NCBI GenBank assembly: GCA_024398595.1
Contig: JAKSIX010000002.1
Span: 1 to 64,000, forward strand
DNA from: Bacteroidaceae bacterium
GTDB lineage: Bacteria; Bacteroidota; Bacteroidia; Bacteroidales; Bacteroidaceae
Reading direction: 5' to 3'
Length of the DNA: 64,000 nucleotides
Under the pieces are notes generated by a model. The model was not told where the DNA came from, ran no database searches, and saw nothing but the letters and a program-made list of their open reading frames with translations. This document shows, in pieces, positions 8,078-16,830 of this stretch (position 1 is its first letter; every line of letters begins with the position of its first letter). Both the position numbers and the translations under genes were made by a program.

Positions 8078-8953
8078 ATGTCAGATTTGATTTTAACAGC
8101 AGTGATTGTCCTGGGTATAGCAGGATTGGTCATAGGTGTGGTACTCTTCCTGATTTCCAGGAAGTTTGCCGTGAAGACCGATCCGAGGATAACTCAGATA
8201 GGGGAGCTTCTTCCTGGGGCTAACTGCGGTGGATGTGGCTTTCCCGGCTGCTCTGCCTTTGCAGAGGCTTGCGTAAGGCAGGGCTCGCTCAAGGGTATGA
8301 ACTGTGCCGTGTCAAAGCCTGAGGCGATGGAGAAGATTGCCGCCATAATGGGTGGCGAAGTTGAGGCTGTGACTCCCAAAGTCGCGGTGGTACGTTGTAA
8401 CGGCAGTTGTGAAAACCGTCCCCGTGTCAATGAGTATGGCGGTGTGAAGCGCTGTTCCATTGCAAACATGGTCTGCGGTGGTGAGACAGGGTGTTTCTAT
8501 GGCTGTCTGGGCTGTGGCGACTGCGTGTCTGCCTGCCGTTTCGGAGCCATTAAGATGAATACGGAGACAGGTCTTCCTGAGGTAGATCAGGATAAGTGTA
8601 CAGCCTGTGGTGCCTGTGTGGGGGCTTGTCCGAGACATATCATTGAACTCCGAAACAAGAACAAGAAGGACCGCAGGGTATATGTGTCGTGCGTCAACAA
8701 GGACAAGGGGCCTGTAGCGAAGAAGGCTTGTGCCGTAGCCTGCATAGGTTGCGGCAAGTGCGTGAAGGCCTGTCAGTTTGAGGCAATTACATTAGAGAAT
8801 AATCTGGCGTATATTGACTTTGAGAAATGCCGTCTGTGCAGAAAGTGTGTTGAGGAATGTCCGCAGCATACAATCCAGGCGGTCAACTTCCCTGCACCTA
8901 AACCGGTTCCGGCTGATGCTGGAGGTGAGGGAAATGAACCACAGAACGCTTAA
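8078..8953 (+). CDS. rnfB: Rnf complex subunit B, ferredoxin-type electron carrier
   Basis: A 291-residue subunit of the ferredoxin:NAD+ oxidoreductase (Rnf). An N-terminal hydrophobic helix (about residues 5-26) anchors it. The CGGCGFPGC segment (about 49-57) is the extra Fe-S motif specific to RnfB. Four ferredoxin-like CxxCxxCxxxC motifs follow: CLGCGDCVSAC, CTACGACVGAC, CIGCGKCVKAC and CRLCRKCVEEC. The E. coli/Vibrio form is shorter and has two, so this is the multi-cluster type. RnfB takes electrons from reduced ferredoxin and passes them to the membrane subunits. It is second in the rseC-rnfBCDGEA operon, and rnfC begins 12 nt later. Confidence 0.95.
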   Translation: MSDLILTAVIVLGIAGLVIGVVLFLISRKFAVKTDPRITQIGELLPGANCGGCGFPGCSAFAEACVRQGSLKGMNCAVSKPEAMEKIAAIMGGEVEAVTPKVAVVRCNGSCENRPRVNEYGGVKRCSIANMVCGGETGCFYGCLGCGDCVSACRFGAIKMNTETGLPEVDQDKCTACGACVGACPRHIIELRNKNKKDRRVYVSCVNKDKGPVAKKACAVACIGCGKCVKACQFEAITLENNLAYIDFEKCRLCRKCVEECPQHTIQAVNFPAPKPVPADAGGEGNEPQNA

Positions 8954-8965
8954 AGAGACAGGACT

Positions 8966-10306
8966 ATGCTAAAGACATTCAAAATAGGAGGCGTGCACCC
9001 GGATGACAATAAGCTCACGCGTGCCGGCGTAACAGAGATTGCAGAATTGCCGAAACAGGCAGTGTTCCCGCTCTCACAGCATATCGGAGCTCCTGCCGTT
9101 CCATGTGTGCAGAAAGGCGATATGGTTAAGGTCGGAACGCTGATTGCCGCAGCAGGCGGATTCGTATCGGCCAATATCCATTCGTCAGTATCGGGTAAAG
9201 TCGCAAAGATTGATACAGTGGTGGATGCCAGCGGGTATCGCAAGCCTGCCATCTTCATTGATGTGGATGGCGATGAGTGGGAAGAGTCTATTGACCGTTC
9301 GGACGATATTGTCAGCGACTGTCAGCTTGCCCCGCAGGAGATAATTGAAAGAATAAAGAACGCCGGCGTAGTGGGTATGGGAGGCGCGTGTTTCCCGACT
9401 CACGTCAAGATGATGCCGCCTAAGGACTGCAAGATAGACTGTCTGATAGTGAATGGCGTAGAATGCGAACCGTTCCTGACTGCCGATCACAGACTTATGC
9501 TGGAACATCCTGACGAGGTGCTGATAGGAGTTTCCATTATAATGAGGGCTCTTGACATCAGCAAGGCATACATCGGCATAGAGGCGAACAAGAGGGATGC
9601 CATTGACCTGCTGAACAGCAAGGTGGCGGCTTATCCTGGCGTTGGGATTGTACCTCTGAAGATGAAGTATCCGCAGGGTGGTGAGAAACAGCTGATAGAT
9701 GCTGTTGTAGGACGTCAGGTACCTGCACCTCCGGCCATACCGGCCAATGTGGGTGCTATCGTGCAGAACGTGGGTACCGTGTTCGCCATATACGAGGCCG
9801 TACAGAAGAACAAGCCTCTGGTTGGGCGCATCGTCACCGTAACGGGAAAAAGCGTGAAGAAGCCTTGCAACCTCGTAGTCAGAATGGGTACTCCAATTTC
9901 GCAGCTGATAGATTATGCAGGCGGTATGCCGGAAGATACCGGCAAACTTATCAGTGGCGGTCCTATGATGGGACGTCCGCTTATGAATGCCGATGTTCCT
10001 GTAGTGAAGGGTACATCTGGCGTGCTTATGCTGCCGCGTGAGGATGCCGAACGTGCAGAGGAACGTTCCTGTATACGTTGCGGCAAATGCGTGAGTGCCT
10101 GTCCTATGGGACTTGAACCCTACCTGATGGCTACGCTTGGCGAACAGGGTGACTGGGAACGCGCCGAGAAGGAAGATATTATGATTTGTATTGAGTGTGG
10201 CTGCTGCCAGAGCACCTGTCCGTCCAGACGTCCGTTGCTCGACTGGGTACGTCTCACCAAAACGACTGTGGGCGGGATAATACGCTCACGCAATGCTAAG
10301 AAATGA
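8966..10306 (+). CDS. rnfC: Rnf complex subunit C (NADH-binding, Fe-S)
   Basis: A 446-residue peripheral subunit. It begins with a RnfC N-terminal domain (GGVHPDDNKLT) and then a Rossmann/SLBB-like region with GMGGACFPTHVK, the NADH/FMN-binding signature shared with NuoF. Near the C-terminus are two tetracysteine sites, CIRCGKCVSACP and CIECGCCQSTCP, each for a [4Fe-4S] cluster. It exchanges electrons with NAD(H) while RnfB handles ferredoxin. It has no membrane helix, as expected. The rnfD start lies 1 nt past its stop. Confidence 0.95.
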   Translation: MLKTFKIGGVHPDDNKLTRAGVTEIAELPKQAVFPLSQHIGAPAVPCVQKGDMVKVGTLIAAAGGFVSANIHSSVSGKVAKIDTVVDASGYRKPAIFIDVDGDEWEESIDRSDDIVSDCQLAPQEIIERIKNAGVVGMGGACFPTHVKMMPPKDCKIDCLIVNGVECEPFLTADHRLMLEHPDEVLIGVSIIMRALDISKAYIGIEANKRDAIDLLNSKVAAYPGVGIVPLKMKYPQGGEKQLIDAVVGRQVPAPPAIPANVGAIVQNVGTVFAIYEAVQKNKPLVGRIVTVTGKSVKKPCNLVVRMGTPISQLIDYAGGMPEDTGKLISGGPMMGRPLMNADVPVVKGTSGVLMLPREDAERAEERSCIRCGKCVSACPMGLEPYLMATLGEQGDWERAEKEDIMICIECGCCQSTCPSRRPLLDWVRLTKTTVGGIIRSRNAKK

Positions 10307-10307
10307 T

Positions 10308-11294
10308 ATGGTGGAGAAACTGATATTGTCTACATCACCGCATCTCCATAGTGGAGATACAGTGGAGAGGAATATGCATACGGTCATTCTGGCTCTGATG
10401 CCTGCGCTGATTGTATCGTTCATAGTGTTCGGCATCGGCTCACTGGTTGTCACGCTGACATCGGTCTGCTCGTGTGTACTGTTTGAGTGGCTTATAACCA
10501 AATATCTGCTGAAACGTGAGAAATTGACTATAGCTGACGGTTCTGCTGTCATTACAGGTATCCTGCTGGCGTTCAATCTGCCGGCCAATATACCTTTGTA
10601 TATGATAGTAATAGGTTCGTTGGTTGCAATAGGCATAGGCAAGATGGTGTTCGGAGGTCTGGGCAACAACCCGTTCAACCCTGCGTTGGTCGGTCGTGTG
10701 TTTATGCTCATTTCATTCCCGACACGTATGACATCGTGGCCGGAACCGCATCAGCTTCTGGCATATACCGATGCCACGACCTGTGCCACCCCGCTGAATC
10801 TGATTGGCCAGATAGCGGGCGGCAACAGCTCGGCTATGGAACAGCTGCCGTCGGTATGGCATCTGTTCATAGGTAATACCGCCGGATGTATAGGCGAGGT
10901 GAGTGCTCTGGCTCTGCTTGCCGGCTTTGCCATACTGCTGTGGCGCAAGGTGATCACCTGGCATATTCCTGTGTCCATACTCCTCACTGTAGCAGTCCTG
11001 ACAGGCATAATGCATCTGGTAAATCCCGAATTGTACGTAAATCCTCTGTATCACCTCTGTTCTGGCGGACTTATGCTCGGTGCCTGTTTCATGGCAACGG
11101 ACTATGTGACATCGCCTATGACGGATAAGGGTATGATATGGTTCGGTATAGGAATAGGGTTCCTGACTGTCATAATCAGGTATTTCGGATCTTATCCGGA
11201 GGGTATGTCTTTCGCAATCCTGATAATGAATGCGATAGTTCCTCTTATAAATAACTGGTGCAAACCAAAACGTTTCGGGGAGACTGCAAAATGA
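10308..11294 (+). CDS. rnfD: Rnf complex subunit D (membrane, covalent FMN)
   Basis: A 328-residue polytopic subunit with around nine hydrophobic helices. The ATG at 10308 is chosen over one at 10293 because the latter would overlap rnfC and add residues absent from the family start (MVEKLILSTSPHLHS). The ATTCATPLNLI segment (about residues 155-165) is where FMN is covalently bound through a Thr in RnfD/NqrB proteins. RnfD passes electrons across the membrane and is linked to ion translocation (Na+ or H+). Its stop overlaps the rnfG start by 4 nt (ATGA), suggesting translational coupling. Confidence 0.94.
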   Translation: MVEKLILSTSPHLHSGDTVERNMHTVILALMPALIVSFIVFGIGSLVVTLTSVCSCVLFEWLITKYLLKREKLTIADGSAVITGILLAFNLPANIPLYMIVIGSLVAIGIGKMVFGGLGNNPFNPALVGRVFMLISFPTRMTSWPEPHQLLAYTDATTCATPLNLIGQIAGGNSSAMEQLPSVWHLFIGNTAGCIGEVSALALLAGFAILLWRKVITWHIPVSILLTVAVLTGIMHLVNPELYVNPLYHLCSGGLMLGACFMATDYVTSPMTDKGMIWFGIGIGFLTVIIRYFGSYPEGMSFAILIMNAIVPLINNWCKPKRFGETAK

Positions 11295-11977
11295 AAAAAC
11301 TGGAATCAAACATATTTAATATGGCGGTAGTCCTGACCGTAATCTCTATTGTGTCGGCGGGACTGCTTGCGCTGGTCAATGGTGTCACCAGCGGACCTAT
11401 TGCTGAGATTAATGGGAAAACCGTGTCGGACGGTGTGAAGAATGTTGTCATTGGCGATGGCAATGTGGATTTTATGGTACTTCCTCCGCAGGAGAAGAAC
11501 GGATTTGTGTTTCATAAAGTTACGGATGCTTCCGGCAATATACTGGGAACGGCGGTCGAATCAACCGATCCCAATGGTTTCGGAGGCAATCTGAAGATTA
11601 TGGTTGGATTTGATCCGGAGGGTGAGATTCTGGGCTATCAGGTGTTGGAACATTCAGAGACTCCCGGTCTCGGTGCTCAGGCAGACGCATGGTTCCGTCA
11701 GGCTTCCGGCGGAGAAGTCCGGGAACAGTCGGCTTTCGCCAATGTCGTTTTAGGTGCTCCTGCCAAGGCCGGCAATCATAATATAATAGGTATGAATCCC
11801 GGCGATGACCTTATGTGGGTAAGCAAGGAGGGTGGCGATGTCGATGCGATCACGGCATCTACAATCACATCGAAGGCTTTTATGCGTGCTGTCAATGCTG
11901 CATACAAGTCTCTTTTCGGATACAGTGCGGCTGACGCTGTCAGCAGTGCTTCTGCACAAACTAAAAACAAAAAGTGA
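11291..11977 (+). CDS. rnfG: Rnf complex subunit G (periplasmic FMN-binding)
   Basis: A 228-residue subunit with one N-terminal membrane helix (about residues 9-30) and a periplasmic FMN_bind domain. The covalent FMN site is the Thr in the DAITASTITSKA segment near residue 190. The family motif TPGLGAQ is also visible. The start at 11291 overlaps rnfD by 4 nt, and longer in-frame starts lie inside rnfD. RnfG moves electrons on the periplasmic face. That is notable beside the periplasmic flavoprotein encoded at 13379, which carries two domains of the same FMN_bind type. Confidence 0.94.
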   Translation: MKKLESNIFNMAVVLTVISIVSAGLLALVNGVTSGPIAEINGKTVSDGVKNVVIGDGNVDFMVLPPQEKNGFVFHKVTDASGNILGTAVESTDPNGFGGNLKIMVGFDPEGEILGYQVLEHSETPGLGAQADAWFRQASGGEVREQSAFANVVLGAPAKAGNHNIIGMNPGDDLMWVSKEGGDVDAITASTITSKAFMRAVNAAYKSLFGYSAADAVSSASAQTKNKK

Positions 11978-12570
11978 TGAACTGCTTCAAGACTATATTA
12001 AACGGAATAGTGAAGGAGAACCCTACGTTCGTACTCCTTCTGGGTATGTGCCCGACATTGGCAACCACATCATCGGCTGCCAACGGTATGGGAATGGGCA
12101 TTGCCACGATGTTCGTGCTCATCTGCTCGAATGTCTTCATATCGCTGCTTAAGAACCTGATACCTGACGGTGTCAGAATACCTTGCTACATAGTCGTGAT
12201 AGCATCGTTTGTGACTGTGCTGCAGATGCTGATGCAGGCATACGTGCCCGATCTGTACAAGACTTTGGGTATCTTCATACCTCTGATTGTCGTGAACTGC
12301 ATCATTCTGGGACGTGCAGAGGCATTTGCCGCAAAGAACAACGTGCTGGCATCGCTGTGTGACGGCATAGGCATAGGACTGGGCTTCACAATCGCATTGA
12401 CATTGCTCGGCCTGATCCGTGAGTTCCTCGGTAAGGGCTCGCTTTTCGGTTACGCCGTACTTCCGGCATCGACGAATATGCTGGTGTTCGTGCTGGCTCC
12501 GGGTGCGTTCATAACACTCGGTCTGCTGATAGCGATAGTCAACTCAATCAAGAACAGAAAAGCAAATTAA
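11977..12570 (+). CDS. rnfE: Rnf complex subunit E (membrane)
   Basis: A 197-residue integral membrane protein with about six hydrophobic helices, homologous to RnfA and to NqrD. Family landmarks are NPTFVLLLGMCPTLA and the GRAEAFAAKN loop. The ATG at 11977 overlaps the rnfG stop by one base (TGATG); a GTG codon immediately before is a possible alternative. RnfE and RnfA form the symmetric membrane core that carries the intramembrane [2Fe-2S] cluster, and a Cys is visible in each expected half (GMCP and VNCIILGR). Confidence 0.94.
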   Translation: MNCFKTILNGIVKENPTFVLLLGMCPTLATTSSAANGMGMGIATMFVLICSNVFISLLKNLIPDGVRIPCYIVVIASFVTVLQMLMQAYVPDLYKTLGIFIPLIVVNCIILGRAEAFAAKNNVLASLCDGIGIGLGFTIALTLLGLIREFLGKGSLFGYAVLPASTNMLVFVLAPGAFITLGLLIAIVNSIKNRKAN

Positions 12571-12573
12571 GCT

Positions 12574-13194
12574 ATGGAATACTTTCTGATTTTCATATCG
12601 GCGATTTTCGTCAATAACATAGTGCTGTCGCAGTTCCTCGGAATATGTCCTTTCCTTGGCGTTTCAAAAAAAATCGGAACTGCAGCGGGTATGGGCGTGG
12701 CAGTCACATTCGTTCTTACCATTGCAGTGATTGTGACATACGCCCTGCAGGTCTGGGTGCTGAATCCATTGGGACTCGGCTTCCTGCAGACGATTCTGTT
12801 CATCCTCGTGATAGCGGGACTCGTACAGATGCTTGAGACTGTATTGAAAAAGGTATCTCCGGCTCTGTATCAGGCTCTCGGTATATTCCTGCCGCTGATT
12901 ACGACGAACTGCTGTATCCTCGGCGTATCGATACTTGTAGCCAACGGTACGTACAATGCACAGGGTATGGAACCGTCTCTGCTTGTTGGGGTCATCTACG
13001 CATTCTGCACGACAAACGAATTCGCACTTCCACTGATTATATTTGCCGGCATACGAGAACAACTCGCTCTGGCGAAGATACCTGAAGGTATGCAGGGAAT
13101 GTCAATAGCTCTGATAACCGCCGGTCTTCTGGCTTTAGCCTTCATGGGCTTCAGCGGAGTTGATCAGGGTGTTGCCAGAGCACTTGGATTGTAA
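12574..13194 (+). CDS. rnfA: Rnf complex subunit A (membrane)
   Basis: A 206-residue polytopic protein paralogous to RnfE, with about six helices. Landmarks are FVNNIVLSQFLGICPFLGVSK at the start (with the cluster-ligand Cys) and TNCCILG in the second half. It is the last gene of the operon, 3 nt after rnfE. A series of hairpins follows immediately (13198-13265), so transcription probably ends here. With rnfB, C, D, G and E it completes the six-subunit Rnf complex, which couples ferredoxin oxidation and NAD+ reduction to ion pumping. Confidence 0.95.
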   Translation: MEYFLIFISAIFVNNIVLSQFLGICPFLGVSKKIGTAAGMGVAVTFVLTIAVIVTYALQVWVLNPLGLGFLQTILFILVIAGLVQMLETVLKKVSPALYQALGIFLPLITTNCCILGVSILVANGTYNAQGMEPSLLVGVIYAFCTTNEFALPLIIFAGIREQLALAKIPEGMQGMSIALITAGLLALAFMGFSGVDQGVARALGL

Positions 13195-13197
13195 TTT

Positions 13198-13265
13198 AAC
13201 TCAAGTTTCGCATGTGAAACTTGAGTTCCAGCCGTTCTCGGCTGGGTCCTCCCCTGAGGGGAGGA
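13198..13265 (+). terminator. Three tandem stem-loops after rnfA
   Basis: Hairpin 1: 12-bp stem, 13198-13209 with 13216-13227. Hairpin 2: 7-bp GC-rich stem, 13228-13234 with 13239-13245. Hairpin 3: 8-bp stem TCCTCCCC/GGGGAGGA at 13247-13265. None is followed by a clean T-run, so this may be a processed 3' end or a palindromic repeat element instead of a simple intrinsic terminator. It starts 4 nt after the rnfA stop. Confidence 0.5.
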
Positions 13266-13292
13266 TGTAGGTGGGGGTCATACAAGGATATT

Positions 13293-13359
13293 ATTATTCA
13301 AGTTTCGCCTTGACAGCCCCTGAATGACAGCAATTTTGAACTTGCGAAACTTGAATAAT
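13293..13359. repeat. Long inverted repeat (16-bp arms) upstream of the flavoprotein gene
   Basis: Arms 13293-13308 and 13344-13359 are perfectly complementary over 16 bp around a 35-nt spacer. The spacer holds two TGACAGC copies (13311-13317 and 13325-13331). The arm core TCAAGTTTCGC also occurs in the first hairpin after rnfA. Related arms appear at 30404-30444 and, degenerately, at 40788-40830. The element ends 19 nt before the start codon at 13379. Confidence 0.6.
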
Positions 13360-13378
13360 TTAAAAACAGATTTCAATT

Positions 13379-15919
13379 ATGAAAAGACTATTTTATATAT
13401 TGCCGGTTCTGGCAATGATTCTGGTCGGTTGTGGCGGAAATGCTTCTTCGGACGGCACTACGCTGGCTAACGGTAAATATACGGCTGCGGGACTGAACTT
13501 CAACGGTACGGTGGATGTCACGGTCACTGTCAAGAAGAACCGTATTGCCAAGATTGAACTGAAGGATGATGGAAGTACCTACGATCAGTACAAGGCTCCG
13601 TTTGATGTCCTGCCTGACAGCATCATCTCCCATCAGTCAACAGATGTGGATGGCGTGACGGGAGCCACATATACGTCAAATGCCATAAAGATGGGTGTGG
13701 AAGCTGCGTTGGCTCAGGCACGTGGTGAAAGACCGTCGGTCAAGGCAGACGCTCCGATTACCTTCACCCCTGGCACATATACGGCAACTGCAGCCGGTTA
13801 TGGAGGCGATGTGCAGGCTCAGGTGACATTCTCGGAGGATGCTATCACGGATATCAAGATACTGAATCAGCGCGAGACGGCACATATCGGAGAGTCCGCA
13901 TTACCGATGGCGGCGGCTAAGATACAGGATGCCTGCGGACTCGGCGTTGATGCCGTGACAGGTGCCACATATTCAACACACGCCGTGAAGGCAGCCGTGC
14001 TGGATGCGGCAGAGCAGGCTGGTGTCACAAACCGTGACGCATTCATCCTGCGTACCAAGGAGAAAGTGGCAGGTGAACCGATAGACGGGACATGGGATAT
14101 AGTAATAATAGGTGGCGGCGGTGCCGGTATGTGTGCCGCTACACAGGCTGTTCAGGAAGGTAACTCGGTTCTCGTGATTGAGAAGAATGCTGAGGTAGGT
14201 GGCAATACACTTGTCGCAGGCGGCGTGTATCAGAGTGTTGACCACAGCCTTGTCTGGGACATCAACAATCCTGAGGCCACTACGGCAAAGGGCTTTGATG
14301 GCAGGATGCATAACAAGGTGCATTCTACAGTGGGCTGTATCAATGATCTTAAGATTATTGCCGGTTGGAGCGAGGAACCGTTTGATGCCGAGTATTACAA
14401 GACCAACGAGTTCGTAGCGGGTGACATTAAGGAACAGTCCAAACACGGTGTCCATCAGGAATTCCTGCCGACACTCCAGGCTTTGAAGACGGAAATAGCC
14501 GCATATATGAAGTATGCTGAGCCGAAACTGGCAAAGGGCGTTCCCGAAACACAGCTTACACTGTTCTCAACAACTAACCTGCATATCTTCCAGACCTATT
14601 ATGGCGGTCTGCGTCAGAGTACCGACAAGTCGGAATGGATACACGGTGAGTATGAGCTTATCAAACAGTTCATAGAGGAAGGTGAACAGCTCAAACCCTG
14701 GCTGATGGGCATGGGGGTTGGTTTCACTGACAGCCAATCTACTCTGATAGGTATGCTTTGGTATCGTGGCAACACTATGACGGGATGCAGGGCCGATATT
14801 GACGGTGACGGGGTTGAGGAGTTCCATTCCGGCAACTGGGGCTCATATTTCGCTCCTCATCTTACGGCCATCAGTCACGGAGATGCTTCAAACCGCATAA
14901 TGCGTTCTACAACGGCGAATGAACTGATATTCGAGAACGGCCGTGTGACAGGTGTGAAGGCTGTTATGGATGATGGCACAGAGGTGACCGCTCACGCCAG
15001 AAAGGGTGTGCTTATCGCGTCAGGAGGCTATGCCGCAAATATTCAGAAGGTGCTGAAGACAAACAATTATTGGTCACGTATGTATCTGTCTCCGACCATA
15101 GGCACTACCAACCGCTCTTCGCTGCGCGGTGATGGTATCGACATGGCTACGGAAGTCGGTGCGGCCACCGTGGGTATGGGCTGGACCCAGCTTATGCCGC
15201 TCAGCAATGTCAATGACGGCTCCATTGCCTTCGGAGGTGTGGAGAACGCAATATTCGTCAGTCCGGCTACAGGCAAGCGTTATGTGGATGAGTGTTCCGA
15301 GCGCGATGTGCTGGCATTGAACTCGTTGAAGAACGGTATTGAATGGCGTGGAGTACGCGGCGTATTCCTGTACATTACACCGGGAATGGGTTTCGGTCCG
15401 CTTGGCGCAAACGACAATTTCGGTGGAATAGCCGGATTCGGTGGTATGTCCGCAACAAATACGCTTAAGTCGGCAAGCTGCACAGGAGCAACGATGCAGA
15501 GTGTGTTCGACGAACTGGAAATTGAGACGGATGCCGAGGCTGTAAAGAACACTATCCGCGAGTATGATATGGCTGTGATGGACGGTATCGCTCCAACTCC
15601 GGGCAAGGCTCACGCTCCTGTTATTATCGGCAGGGCCAAACGTAGTGCCGACGGCTATGACAAATCGACATACGATGTGGAGAATGCCAGTTTCCAGCTG
15701 AAGGTTCTGGCTCCTGCCACACATCATACGATGGGTGGACTGAAGGTTGATCTGGACCGTCACGTGCTTGATGAGGCCGGCAAGCCTATTCCGGGTCTGT
15801 ATGCGGCAGGTGAGGTGACCGGCGGATTCTTTGGCGGTAACCGTCTTGGAGGCAATGCTCTGACGGAGGTAATGGCTTCCGGCCGTATAGCTGCCCGCAC
15901 CATCAATGCGGAGAATTGA
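13379..15919 (+). CDS. Lipoprotein flavoprotein reductase with two FMN_bind domains (fumarate/urocanate-reductase-like)
   Basis: An 846-residue exported protein. A lipobox (LVGC, C18) predicts a lipoprotein. Two tandem FMN_bind domains follow (about residues 30-115 and 128-212), each with the covalent-FMN motif VTGATYT/S (residues 93-99 and 193-199). From about 240 comes an FAD-dependent FccA/urocanate-reductase-type domain with the dinucleotide loop GGGGAG (245-250), PATHHTMGG and GNRLGGNALTE near the end. Relatives pass electrons from membrane donors to fumarate, urocanate or other enoates in the periplasm. The natural acceptor cannot be read here. One FMN domain is usual; two is less common. 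It follows the rnf operon after a repeat-rich gap and precedes ispE by 9 nt. Confidence 0.85.
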   Translation: MKRLFYILPVLAMILVGCGGNASSDGTTLANGKYTAAGLNFNGTVDVTVTVKKNRIAKIELKDDGSTYDQYKAPFDVLPDSIISHQSTDVDGVTGATYTSNAIKMGVEAALAQARGERPSVKADAPITFTPGTYTATAAGYGGDVQAQVTFSEDAITDIKILNQRETAHIGESALPMAAAKIQDACGLGVDAVTGATYSTHAVKAAVLDAAEQAGVTNRDAFILRTKEKVAGEPIDGTWDIVIIGGGGAGMCAATQAVQEGNSVLVIEKNAEVGGNTLVAGGVYQSVDHSLVWDINNPEATTAKGFDGRMHNKVHSTVGCINDLKIIAGWSEEPFDAEYYKTNEFVAGDIKEQSKHGVHQEFLPTLQALKTEIAAYMKYAEPKLAKGVPETQLTLFSTTNLHIFQTYYGGLRQSTDKSEWIHGEYELIKQFIEEGEQLKPWLMGMGVGFTDSQSTLIGMLWYRGNTMTGCRADIDGDGVEEFHSGNWGSYFAPHLTAISHGDASNRIMRSTTANELIFENGRVTGVKAVMDDGTEVTAHARKGVLIASGGYAANIQKVLKTNNYWSRMYLSPTIGTTNRSSLRGDGIDMATEVGAATVGMGWTQLMPLSNVNDGSIAFGGVENAIFVSPATGKRYVDECSERDVLALNSLKNGIEWRGVRGVFLYITPGMGFGPLGANDNFGGIAGFGGMSATNTLKSASCTGATMQSVFDELEIETDAEAVKNTIREYDMAVMDGIAPTPGKAHAPVIIGRAKRSADGYDKSTYDVENASFQLKVLAPATHHTMGGLKVDLDRHVLDEAGKPIPGLYAAGEVTGGFFGGNRLGGNALTEVMASGRIAARTINAEN

Positions 15920-15928
15920 TATCACGCT

Positions 15929-16807
15929 ATGATAGCATTCCCGATTGCGAAGATAAACATAGGACTCAACGTCGTGGCGGAGCGTACTGACGGCTACCAC
16001 GACATTGAGACCATATTCTATCCTGTCAATGTGCAGGATGTACTGGAAATCAATGTAAAGCGCGCACTAAGAACCTCAAGACCTCTCCTTTACAAGATGA
16101 TGGAAAAGGGCATATACTATGAGGATGATGTGTGTTCATTGACATTGAAGGGTAACGTCCTGCCTGGTAATCCTGCGGATAATCTTGTGGTGAGAGCCTA
16201 CAGGATGATGCTTGAGGATTTCGACCTTCCTCCGATAGATATAATGCTGTACAAGCATATCCCTTCCGGAGCGGGTCTCGGCGGGGGCTCATCGGACTGT
16301 GCGAATATGATAATGCTGCTGAACCGGCGTTTCGGTCTTAAAATGACAGCCGGGAATATGGAGCGCTATGCCGCACGCCTTGGTGCCGATTGTGCGTTCT
16401 TCGTGCGCAACAGGCCTGTATTGGCAACAGGTATCGGTAATGTAATGTCTCCGTTGGAATTGTCCTTGAAAGGCTGTTCCATACTTATTGTCAAGCCGGA
16501 AGTTGCTGTGTCAACCGGAGAGGCTTACAGTATGGTTGTTCCTGAAAGTCCAGCTACAGGTTTGGAGAGTCTTGTGAAAAAACCGATAGAGGAGTGGCAC
16601 ACATCTGTCAGGAATGATTTTGAGAAGAGTATATTCAGTCTCCATCCGGAGATAGCCGCAGTAAAGGACAGAATGTACGAGGCGGGGGCTGTGTATTCTG
16701 CAATGAGTGGATCAGGCTCTGCCGTTTATGGTATATTCCGCACTCCTTTGGAGAACCCCGAAAGGTATTTCCACGATATGTGGCACATTCAACGGGTCTT
16801 GATGTAG
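15929..16807 (+). CDS. ispE: 4-diphosphocytidyl-2-C-methyl-D-erythritol kinase
   Basis: A 292-residue GHMP-family kinase of the MEP isoprenoid pathway; it phosphorylates CDP-methylerythritol at the 2-hydroxyl. Visible motifs are AKINIGLNV with RTDGYHD at the start, the glycine-rich ATP loop PSGAGLGGGSSD (about residues 112-123), LGADCAFFV and the C-terminal SGSGSAVYG. It lies 9 nt after the flavoprotein gene and 23 nt before the alkaline phosphatase, so it may share their transcript, though the functions are unrelated. The true MEP-pathway IspD is not in the window; the IspD-like fragment at 37767 is a different protein. Confidence 0.94.
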   Translation: MIAFPIAKINIGLNVVAERTDGYHDIETIFYPVNVQDVLEINVKRALRTSRPLLYKMMEKGIYYEDDVCSLTLKGNVLPGNPADNLVVRAYRMMLEDFDLPPIDIMLYKHIPSGAGLGGGSSDCANMIMLLNRRFGLKMTAGNMERYAARLGADCAFFVRNRPVLATGIGNVMSPLELSLKGCSILIVKPEVAVSTGEAYSMVVPESPATGLESLVKKPIEEWHTSVRNDFEKSIFSLHPEIAAVKDRMYEAGAVYSAMSGSGSAVYGIFRTPLENPERYFHDMWHIQRVLM

Positions 16808-16830
16808 TCAATTATAAAATCTGTTTTGAT

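Noticed and set aside
13247-13265. GC-rich palindrome as a simple intrinsic terminator
   Set aside because: No T-run follows on either strand; kept only as part of a stem-loop group.
13195-13378. tRNA, riboswitch or CRISPR array in the repeat-rich gap
   Set aside because: No cloverleaf, aptamer core or regularly spaced direct repeats; only inverted repeats are present.
15074-16000. 308-codon open frame on the minus strand inside the flavoprotein gene
   Set aside because: The sense strand encodes a conserved FAD domain; the opposite frame is an artefact of codon bias.
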